NCBI GenBank assembly: GCA_033032865.1
Contig: JAWHQI010000099.1
Coordinates: 877,001-941,000, forward strand
Origin: Dactylorhiza incarnata
Taxonomy: Eukaryota; Streptophyta; Magnoliopsida; Asparagales; Orchidaceae
DNA: 64,000 bases
Direction of reading: 5' to 3'
Positions 56,202-64,000 of the stretch are shown here, in pieces. Both the position numbers and the translations under genes were made by a program. How positions within the stretch are numbered: position 1 is the stretch's first letter; each line of letters starts with the position of its first letter. Below the pieces are notes generated by a model, which saw only the letters and a program-made list of their open reading frames with translations, did no database searches and had not been told where the DNA came from.

Positions 56202-57553
56202 TGTTGGGCATATTGCCCTCAATATTACCTTGATTTGAAGAGGCATCACTCTCAATGCTAAGGACATATTGTATTTAACAAAGTTATACTTGTGTAGGAT
56301 ATACAGGCACAGGTAACTCAAAAGGAAGGGCCAAACATAGCCTTAGATGATAAGAAACCATCCACAAGGAGATGAAGATCTGTCTCAGCAAATCTGCTGA
56401 GACGAAGGGTCATAACCGCTGAGACAAGGAGCCATCTCAGCGGATCCACTGAGAAGGAGACTGGAGCAACCGTTGAGAAGGGGACTGGAGCTGCCGCTGA
56501 GACTGGAAGCTTTCTCAGCCCAACCGCTGAGACTGGATGCTGTCTCAGCCCAACCGCTGAGACAGATCCAAATGTGCTGACGGGATCTGCTTTTGGCGCA
56601 AACGACAATTGAGGGGGAAAAGCAACTCCAATCTGACCCATACTGTGTCAGGAGGATCGATATAGCCGTTGAAGCCTTCTAGAGGTATAAAAGAAGAAGC
56701 TAGGGCACAACAACAAAAACTGTTCGATTGAAAAAGCCTTTGATGTACGCCGCAATCGAGCATTCACGTTTCAGCCAGTTGAAGTTGTTCTCTACAGCTA
56801 AAGTTAATCTTCTAAGGGAGATTAGTTAGCTCTTCCTGTACAAACTCAAGAAGGGAAAGTTGATCTTCTGCTTTGCTGAAGGAGAAGATCAAGGTGATAC
56901 AAATCTGAAGCTGTTGTTTTCAGATATGAAGAAAGGATTCAGAAGACCTAAGAGTAAACCTTTTGTCTTTTGTATCTAGCTCAAACTCTATTATATCTTT
57001 GTAAGGCATTGTTTCCTGAGTGAAAGGCTGTTGAGCCTGTGTGTAAAGCTGTGTTGACAGCTTGAGTGGTAGGACTTCTTGATAGGTCTAAGGTAGGAAA
57101 TCTGTGGGATTTCTGAGTGGTAGGAGTTACATAACTCTGAGTTGTAGGGCTGCTGTGCCTGAGGTGTAGGGCTGTTGAGCCTGAGGTGTAGGGTTGTTGA
57201 GCCTGAGGGGTAGAGCTGTTGAGCCTGAGTGTAGGGCTGTTGAGCCTGAGTGTAGGGCTGCTGTGCCTGAGGTAGGATCACTATTGATCTGAGAAGTTTT
57301 GAGGAACTTATGGTGTAATCTCAAGGAGCCGAGATTGGAGTTTGTGGCCTTGCATTCACTGTTAGAAAGGTGAAGGGGGAAAGAGGACTACTCAAGACAT
57401 CCGGTCTTGAGGAACCTCTATACATCCTTGTGTGCTTTCTGTGATTGTGTTTTCTGCAGCTAGAAACATTAGGTTTAAACAAAGAAAATAAGTAAAACCT
57501 ATTCACCCCCCCCCCCCTCTAAGTATTATTGACTACACATATATAAACTATCA
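56202..57553 (+). repeat. C2 3' LTR (1352 bp)
   Basis: Starts TGTTGGGCATATTGCCC and ends AAACTATCA, followed by CTAAC. Carries the same palindromes and TATAAAA (56686-56692). Confidence 0.93.
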
Positions 57554-57558
57554 CTAAC

Positions 57559-57774
57559 ATCCCTTTTTTTACCAAGATAAAGTGTGTAAATAATTAAGCT
57601 AACTGAACCAACTGACTCAATTGACTTAAAATCGAGTCAGATGTCCAAATGTGTTAATTGACCCAATAGTGATGCATGAAGCTCATGTTATTGACCAAAG
57701 GCATATATGGTCCTAGTAGGGGTACAACTGGACCATAGAATGAGTTAAATGAGCAAAGTTAGCGAAATGTGTTA
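57559..57774. other. Unassigned DNA
   Basis: No gene, RNA or repeat recognised between C2 and the 5S-bearing foldback. Confidence 0.5.
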
Positions 57775-57779
57775 ATAGC

Positions 57780-58215
57780 TACAACGATCCAGGGCCGGCA
57801 CACATGGGCGAAGCTCCACTGAGATCGTTCGGACTGCGGCCCATGCACCCCAATCATATTCTCCGCACTTATTTCTCAGCAGTGGCAGGTTATTGAGGTG
57901 GGGTTTCAAACCCGCAACCTCCTTGATAAGGAGCCTTCAAACCACAATTGAGATGCAGCTCAATTGGTGATGATGAGTGGATAAACTCTATAGTTAAGCA
58001 TGCATTGGCTGAAGTAATAGCGGGATGGGTGACCTCTTGGAAAGTCCCGGTGCTGCCCACTTAACTATAGAATTTTCCTCATCAAAGGGAGTATGCAGCC
58101 TCCAACAACCCGATGTGCCATGTGGTGGAACATGAGACGGGTTGGGGTGTATGGGTTGCAGCCCGGACAATCTCAGTGGAGCTTCGCCCGTGTGTGTCGG
58201 CCCTGGATCGTTACA
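57780..58215 (-). mobile_element. Foldback/TRIM-like element carrying 5S rRNA sequence
   Basis: 436 bp flanked by ATAGC at 57775-57779 and 58216-58220. Outer arms of about 75 bp (57780-57856 and 58140-58215) are inverted copies sharing CGATCCAGGGCCG, GGGCGAAGCTCCACTGAGAT and CACCCCAA. Inner arms (about 57970-57996, 58058-58087) are also inverted. Read on the minus strand it starts TGTAACG. A 5-bp duplication with a TGTAA start suggests an LTR-type solo element; Cassandra TRIMs are the known LTRs with 5S domains. No protein. Confidence 0.7.
57984..58056 (+). pseudogene. 5S rRNA-derived segment
   Basis: Corresponds to about the last two thirds of plant 5S rRNA. AGTTAAGC, GGATGGGTGACCTC and GGAAAGTCC match the A box, intermediate element and C box of the internal Pol III promoter with scattered changes. 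The 5' third is missing, so it cannot be a functional 5S gene. Confidence 0.85.
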
Positions 58216-58220
58216 ATAGC

Positions 58221-58642
58221 AACCCAACAGTCCTAATAACTCAGCTAGAGCGCTTCCGCTAAACATAGCAAAAACTCCTCATATTCCCCCCCCCCCCCCC
58301 CCCCCCCTTAGATATGATCGACAAGATTGTCGGAGGTTGCCGAAGGATTGGATGTCGTCAGAGGGAGGTGAGGGTTTCTGATAATGGAAGGGGAGGTTTT
58401 AATCTTAGTTGTCTGTCAAAAAAGTTGTCGACGCAACTTTCCGACCACTTTAGCGGTCAGGTGATCACATCACTCTCATGAGTGTAGATTTAGGTTCCAA
58501 TAGAGATTCAATGAGAAAGAGAGTGGGACATCTCTCACATTTTCGGCAAACCAAGTACTTTTAAGTTTGCAATGTCGATGACAAGTCAACTAGTGAGATA
58601 TATTCATAAAGATAAATCCAATCCCTCTAAAGAATCATTGAA
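58221..58642. other. Unassigned DNA with poly-C run
   Basis: A C run near 58287-58308 and no gene. The last bases, CGTAT (58643-58647), are presumably a target duplication of C3. Confidence 0.45.
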
Positions 58643-58647
58643 CGTAT

Positions 58648-59815
58648 TGTTGGATCTTGCGGCGCCCTTAGAGGGGGGTGAATAAGGGCCTTTAAAAAAT
58701 TAAGATTTTTTACTTAAGAATTTTAAAACAAATTTTACTTTTCTTAAAATTACTTATAAAAATTTCAAACCAATGTAATTTTTAAATTAATTTCAAACAC
58801 AAATTTCTAAGATAAAGATTAAGCAACCATATTTGCAATTAAAGAAAAAAAGTCATAATTTTATAATCATGAAATTCACATACAAATAATATGATCTTAA
58901 CAATGCTTAAGATCAAGGCACAAATATGATAATAAACCTTTTACAATTTGTGTTTACCAATCCTTCTCTCAAGGATCGGAAGGCTATCACTTGTCTCTCC
59001 CTAGACCAAGCCCAAGCCTATCCTCTAGATCTTCCCAAGATCTAGACGTAGCACACAAGGCCACGATTTCCCACCAAGCCACGCAAGGACTTGGATGCTC
59101 CACACAAGGAAGCGATTTTCCCCTAAGCCACGCAAGGACTTAGACGTCACGCACAAGGAGACGATTTCCCTACCAATACAAAGTGAAATGTATATAAATG
59201 AAAATACAAAATGAAAAGAACAACTCCCTAGAAATTCAGATCTCTGAAAGGAAGGTTGAAGCCTCGAGATGATCGTTGATGTAGAAGCGCGTCCGATCTC
59301 ATCTTCAATCTCAAACCTTCTAAGCACAAATGGGAGTTGATGAGATTCTAGAGCTCTCTGGTTCGTTTGCACTCAGGAAGGGACTTGGAATCTTCAAAGC
59401 TTGGAATGCACGAACAAAACGAGCCAATATATAGATTTTCACTATCGCCTGGGCGACATCACTGTCGGAATTCCGACAGCGCTAAAATGCCGCTCGTAGT
59501 GCTGTCGTGCAGGCAGTTGCTGTAACTTCCAAGCTGTCGCATGGGCGACATCGCTGTCGGAATTCTGACAGCGCAAAACTGTCGTTCGTCGTGTTGTCGT
59601 GCGGGAAGTTGTTGTAACTTCTCTGCTGTCGCCTGGGCAACAATAGCTGTCGGAAAAATTTTGACATCGAAATTTTCATACACTCAAATTGAGCTCCAGC
59701 AGAATTGTGAACATCTCATACCTATTATCTGCACACCATCAATAAAAGTAGAATCAAATACAAATGGGATTTTGTTATTATCAAACCGGAAGAGTGCGAA
59801 ATGCATGCTCCAACA
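58648..59815 (-). repeat. C3 3' LTR (1168 bp)
   Basis: Minus-strand start TGTTGGAGCATGCATTTCGC, end GATCCAACA, with the TTCACCCCCCTCTAAGGGCG block. Small frames in it are not genes. Confidence 0.9.
59427..59665 (-). promoter_or_regulatory. C3 LTR promoter: paired palindromes before TATA
   Basis: Three palindrome pairs. The one nearest the TATA box is CTGTCGGAATTCCGACAG (59462-59479) then a CGCC-TG-GGCG palindrome (59442-59458). On the minus strand they are followed after about 8 nt by TATATATT (59434-59427). The other pairs are at 59533-59571 and 59625-59665. Binding by a shared factor is inferred. Confidence 0.65.
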
Positions 59816-60085
59816 ATCTCCCCCTTTTGATAATAACAAATCCGTATAAAAAGAAATCATGTCAATTTAGGTTGTTGATTTTAACATATGGTGTGTGCAC
59901 AAAAATAACATGATATATTTCTCTTAAATGTAATCTCCCCCTAGATGAATGCTCCCCCTAAATGAATGCTCCCCCTAAATGTTATAGTAAATTGAAATGA
60001 TGTATTGTTTAGGTGGAATATTTAGGTGTAATAGTTCTTTGATTTCTTGAATATACTTATAATTCTCCCCCTTTTGGTATTAGCA
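59816..60085 (-). other. C3 polypurine tract and extra copies
   Basis: On the minus strand AAAAGGGGGAGAT abuts the LTR. Similar tracts lie near 59936, 59952, 59968 and 60064. Confidence 0.75.
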
Positions 60086-60089
60086 AAAG

Positions 60090-61140
60090 GTAATATGAAA
60101 TGAATGAGTAGTTCTTAAGGGAAGAGATAAGACGTAGAAAATAAGAGTAAGCAGAAGCACTTGTGTTGAAAATGATTGAATGTCTTGAAATAGTAGTAAT
60201 ATGCCATAGTATTGAATAAACTCATGAAGAGATGGTATAGCCATATGAAGTAGTAGAATAAAACAAAATAACTTAAACATGATTAATGTCATTTCAAAGT
60301 ATCATAGAAAGACACAATTGTGTATAGAAATTTGGAATCTTTTCGGTCCAATTCTCATGAGATGAATGTTTATATAACATAATGATGTGTACAAGTGATG
60401 CTTTGATCAAACATATGAAATTATTTAATTTACATGATCATTGGAATAGAAAACATAATATAAGCATATAAAGACAACTTTGACCTTGAAGATATAGCAC
60501 AATAAGAATAGAATGCCATTTTTTTCTTTTGCACAAGACACTTTACAATTCTTTCCAAGGTGCTCAACCTCACAATGCCTATTAAGACTTATCAGGAGGG
60601 TAAGTAGTGCTTGGTGGAGTATCCTTGTCCTCAATTTAAACTTTTTGTTGATCACATATTTTGTGATATCTTAATTTTGAGATATTTATAATTTTATTCT
60701 TAATTGACCAAGGATCTCTGAATTCACTTGAATCGCAAAAGATGGTGTATATTTGGTTGTGCTAACAAATCAAGGTTGAAAGTAGTATTTATGAAGTGCT
60801 ATTGTATTATGTTAAAGCAAATATGATTCATGTATATATTAAATAGAAAGACATATGTATGGATCAAAAGAAGTGAACGTGATAGTTCATTATTATATAT
60901 AAACAATTTCTCATACTTAGAGGCATGTGAAAACAATTTCCAATAGTCTAAACAACTTAGTAGGAGTGTCAATACGATGATAGAGTGGAAATGAAATCAT
61001 ATAATCATGTAAATAACCATTTTTTAAAAATTAAAAAGCACATGGTTTGGCATCAATTCATGAGTTGTAGCATTAATAATGACATATAACTATTGTAAAG
61101 CATCATAGGGACCAAAACTGAAGATTAAGCAAATCGGGAG
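60090..61140. other. C3 AT-rich noncoding stretch
   Basis: About 1 kb of AT-rich DNA between the antisense gene and the polypurine tracts. The short frames show no domain. Confidence 0.55.
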
Positions 61141-61196
61141 CTGTCGGAAATTTCCGACAGTCACTGTCGCCTGGGCGACAGCTAAAAATATAAATA
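61141..61196 (+). promoter_or_regulatory. Predicted promoter of C3 antisense gene
   Basis: Perfect palindrome CTGTCGGAAATTTCCGACAG (61141-61160), 3 nt, perfect palindrome CTGTCGCCTGGGCGACAG (61164-61181), 7 nt, TATAAATA (61189-61196). Order and spacing are nearly those of the C3 LTR promoter, but pointing the other way along the element. Confidence 0.7.
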
Positions 61197-61291
61197 CGGC
61201 TTAAAACCGAGTCAAACCCTAATGTACATCATTTTCTGGACTGGAAGGCGAGAGGAAACTGTCAGAGTTCGGCGACAACCCTAGATCTAAG

Positions 61292-61801
61292 GTATTTTTG
61301 TTTGATTTTTAAGTTTTTGACTCCAAATTTTTTTTGGAGATTTGTGATTTTTGAAAGTAGAGAAGAAAAATGTGATTTTCATGTTACTTTTGATGAATGG
61401 TGTAGATCTTTGAAGTTTTGTGTATTAAAGGTGTAGATCTAGTGTAAATCAAGTGGATCTTGGTGAAATATGTTTGGATTTTGTGATTTTTAGGGTTTAA
61501 GTTTTGTAATTTTTTCATGGTTTAATTTCAAAAACTGAAAATTTTCCTTTTGAAGAAGGTTGAAGAAGATGAATAGTAAAGGATATGTGAGAAGATGTAG
61601 TTTTGTTCTAGAAAAAAAATTTTAACAGAAATATAGCTTGATTTTGAGTAGATCTGGAAGTCTAGTTGAAAATTTTTAGAAAAAAGTTCACTTGAGTACT
61701 GTCAGAATTTTTCGACAGTCAATGTCGCCTGGGCGACATCGTCCCAGTGCACAGAACATAATTTTGTGATTAACCTTAATTTTATTTTGTTATGTTTGCA
61801 G
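61292..61801 (+). other. Predicted 5'-UTR intron of C3 antisense gene
   Basis: Donor AAG|GTATTTTTG, T-rich interior, acceptor TTATGTTTGCAG|AATT, with TTAAC about 33 nt before the acceptor. It lies between the TATA box and the ATG. A palindrome pair sits near its end (61699-61738). Confidence 0.55.
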
Positions 61802-61832
61802 AATTGCTTCCAGTTCTAAGGCACGTAAGAGT

Positions 61833-62918
61833 ATGTCTGAAGATGCGCATAGTTCTTATCAAGTATACCTTGGGATTGAGAAAGCAATAATTGGAGTGTC
61901 AAAATATGTAGAATTTGACTCTCCTAAGCACGATCATATCTATGATCGTCTTGCTAATGCAGGTATAATATCAGTAATCTCAGTAGATATGTTCTCATCT
62001 TTCTTGATCCGAGAATTTTATAATCATTTGGAAGACCCGAGTTACACTGAATTGGATGGGGGAGTGAGATCAAGAATCCGAGGTCAATAAGTGGAAATAA
62101 CACATGTTGATCTTAGAGATGAATTTGGTCTTCTTATGAGTGATCATATGCCAGATATAGTAGAGAGCTATAGAAAGGATAGAGATTGGACTCTTGTAAA
62201 CATGAGTTTACATGGAAGTCAAAAGAAGACGCTAATCACGAAAGTTTCTTCACTCACTCCTGATGCCTATTTAGTCCAAGATATATTAAGGAACACGGTC
62301 ATGCTAAAAAGTGGTGATACAAGGAGTATCACAGCACAGTTGACGCTGATTACATATTTTATTATAGAGGAGGAGCCCTTTGATATAGCCGACCTCATCC
62401 TTGCCCAAATTCGTTATGCTTTTAGATTAAAACATCCAAAATGGGTGAAGATTCATACTTTGCCAATGGGGGAAATAATTCAACGTATTCTATATAAGAA
62501 GTATGAATGGATAGGTCAAGATGCATACTTAGATGATTGTGTTCCGGAAATATATTATACGGGTACCATGAAAGTGAAGAAGTGTCAGAAAAAGCCTCAT
62601 CCTGGAATAAATATTAGAGAGCCTAGAATTCCTAGGGGAGGATCACTACGAGAGTCTATAGATGATCTTCGTGATTCATTTGAAGAACACAAGAAAGAGG
62701 TGAAGAAAGATCGCAGTAGAATACAGAAGTTTATGAAATTTCTAGTGAAGGGTCTGAAGTTAAAGCCTACTCCTAAAGAAGCGGCCGAATGGGAAATCCC
62801 ATATGAAGAACCGCCACGCCAATTGGTTAGGCGGACTCGACGAGGAAAAGCCGTAAGACGTGGACCTTCAGAAGACTGTACAGAAAGCAGCGGGGCTGGA
62901 TTTGAGGATTCTGAGTAG
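61833..62918 (+). CDS. C3 antisense accessory protein (one premature stop)
   Basis: A 361-codon frame opposite in sense to the element's pol. TAA at 62088-62090 interrupts it; the frame is otherwise open, and codons 62091 onward begin with GTG. Residues about 85-240 form a helical domain (LRDEFGLLMS, SSLTPDAYLVQDIL, ITAQLTLITYFII, DIADLILAQIRYAF) resembling plant 'putative transposon protein' domains and the C2 accessory protein. The tail is lysine/arginine-rich with a predicted coil (LRESIDDLRDSFEEHKKEV) and basic KAVRRG-type motifs. It has its own predicted promoter and 5'-UTR intron. Function is unknown. A captured host gene is possible, but similarity to the C2 protein favours an inherited retroelement gene. 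Confidence 0.72.
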
Positions 62919-62945
62919 TTTTCAGCAGGGTACTACTTCTGACTG

Positions 62946-62986
62946 ATGTCGGAATTTTTCGACATCCACTGTCGCCTGGGCGATAG
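62946..62986. repeat. Palindrome pair after the antisense gene
   Basis: ATGTCGGAATTTTTCGACAT (62946-62965) and CTGTCGCCTGGGCGATAG (62969-62986), 28 bp past the stop codon, in the same order as at the promoter. Confidence 0.85.
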
Positions 62987-63199
62987 TGAATTTGCCCAGA
63001 TTTCATTTTCTGTTAATGAACTTAATCTTATGTTGATTTCTACTGTTTTTCTGGAACAATTTTTATGTAATATTAATGATGTGAGAATTTTTCTTAAGTC
63101 ATTCAAATTCTATGGTTTGATTTAAATTTTAGTTTTTCTTTTTAAAGTGTATAGGTTTTGTGATATTTTTAATTTTATAGGTCATAAGTAGTGATATAA

Positions 63200-64000
63200 T
63201 CATTGTGAAATGTCTAGGATTCCCAATTCTAGCCTAAGCATAGAAAAACGGGAATCCGGTAACGGTTTAGTGAATATATCTGCTAGTTGATTATCCGTGC
63301 CTATAAATGAAATTTTAGTCTGATTATTTTTAATGTGGTCTCTTATAAAATGATGCCTAACGTCAATATGTTTAGACCTAGAGTGATGAACCGGGTTGTA
63401 AGTTAAATCAATTGCACTTTTGTTATCACACCATAGCTCTATTGTTTGTTGTTTAATGTTAAAGTCTTCTAAAGTTTGTTTCATCCAAAGAGCTTGTGCA
63501 CAACAACTACCAAGTGCGATGTATTCGGCCTCGGTGGTTGAGAGGGCAACAGAATTCTATTTCCTACTCGACCACGAAATGAATGAAGGGCCTAAAAAGT
63601 GGCAAGTGCCACTAGTGCTTTTCCTATCTAGTGAACAACCGGCATAATCAGAATCAGAATAGCCAAAAAGAGTAAAATCATCGCTATGAGGATACCACAA
63701 ACCAAGTTTAGATATGCCAATTAAATATCTAAAAATTCTTTTTACCGCTTTTAAATGTGATTCTTTGGGATCGGCTTGAAATCTAGCACATAAACAAACT
63801 GAAAACATAATATCCGGTCTAGAAGCGGTTAAATATAAAAGTGAACCTATCATGCCTCTATATAAAGTTTGATCTATTGATATTCCATTTTCATCTTTTC
63901 CTAATTTTAAAGATACACTCATAGGAGTATTTGCTTGTTTTAGATTTTCAAATCCAAATCGTTGTAAAACATCATGAATATATTTTGATTGGTTAATAAA
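63200..64000 (-). pseudogene. C3 pol end: RT tail and RNase H (one premature stop)
   Basis: One minus-strand frame open from the window edge, with TAG at 63559-63557. It reads [48 protein letters not shown], then after the stop STTEAEYIALGSCCAQALW, LWCDNKSAIDLTYNP, HSRSKHIDVRHHFIRDHI and [11 protein letters not shown]. These are the conserved Copia RNase H blocks in order with acidic residues present. RT proper lies outside the window. Confidence 0.93.

Larger units (their letters stand above)
39553..57553 (+). mobile_element. SIRE-like Copia element C2 with accessory gene
   Basis: Flanked by CTAAC at 39548-39552 and 57554-57558. LTRs of 1356 and 1352 bp look about 97% identical by eye. Order: LTR, primer site, internally deleted gag, protease, integrase, RT-RNase H, accessory gene with its own promoter, long 3' noncoding part (holding R1), polypurine tract, LTR. 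Without R1 it is about 10.6 kb, in the usual SIRE/Maximus range. Confidence 0.95.
58648..64000 (-). mobile_element. SIRE-like Copia element C3, 3' part
   Basis: On the minus strand: pol end (64000-63200), a long noncoding stretch with an antisense gene, polypurine tract (59833-59816), 3' LTR (59815-58648). The element continues beyond the right edge. LTR ends (TGTTGGAGCATG ... GATCCAACA) relate it to C0. Confidence 0.9.

Noticed and set aside
57984..58056. Functional 5S rRNA gene
   Set aside because: The first third is missing and conserved positions are changed.
61833..62918. Host gene unrelated to C3
   Set aside because: Lies between C3 pol and polypurine tract, shares C3 LTR palindromes, and resembles the C2 accessory protein; host capture is not excluded but is less likely.

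Overview
The window is plant nuclear DNA made almost entirely of nested retrotransposons. I recognise no host gene. The evidence is chromovirus (Ty3/Gypsy) gag-pol genes of the Tekay/Del and CRM clades, SIRE/Maximus-like Ty1/Copia elements with long LTRs, tRNA-Met-type primer sites (TGGTATCA...), a CACTA transposon end and a PIF/Harbinger-like MITE. This fits an angiosperm with a large repeat-rich genome. The species cannot be named from sequence alone.

Labels used below: T1 to T4 are Tekay-type elements, C0 to C3 are SIRE-like Copia elements, and R1 is a CRM element. Left block (1-37939): C1 lies on the minus strand (5' LTR 36442-37939, coding down to 27917). T2 interrupts its RNase H region (pol fragment and 3' LTR 23756-27916), and solo LTR T4 (30447-33688, target duplication CCATC) interrupts its integrase region. 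The T2 pol fragment abuts the end of another long LTR, T3 (1-3385, 17690-18071, 21217-23755). T3 holds a CACTA-derived segment and solo LTR C0 (3386-17684, duplication GTCCC). C0 was in turn split by T1, a 13.2 kb Tekay element (4131-17363, duplication TGCTC) with LTRs of about 4.5 and 3.7 kb.

Middle block: a MITE (38389-39214) is followed by C2 (39553-57553, duplication CTAAC), which has gag, protease, integrase, RT-RNase H and an accessory gene. R1 (48504-55932, duplication GGTTA) sits in its 3' noncoding part. Right block: a 436-bp foldback element carrying a 5S rRNA-derived segment (57780-58215, duplication ATAGC), then C3 on the minus strand, running off the right edge.

The most interesting biology concerns expression of extra genes and of gag-pol. 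C2 and C3 each carry, between pol and the 3' LTR, a gene for a related accessory protein, sense in C2 and antisense in C3. Each has its own TATA promoter preceded by the same short palindromes that precede the TATA box of that element's LTR. T1 appears to have a 135-bp AT-rich intron exactly between gag and protease, so retention would give Gag and splicing Gag-Pol. Every long LTR family here carries its own array of short palindromes. Breaks in reading frames are described but not repaired.
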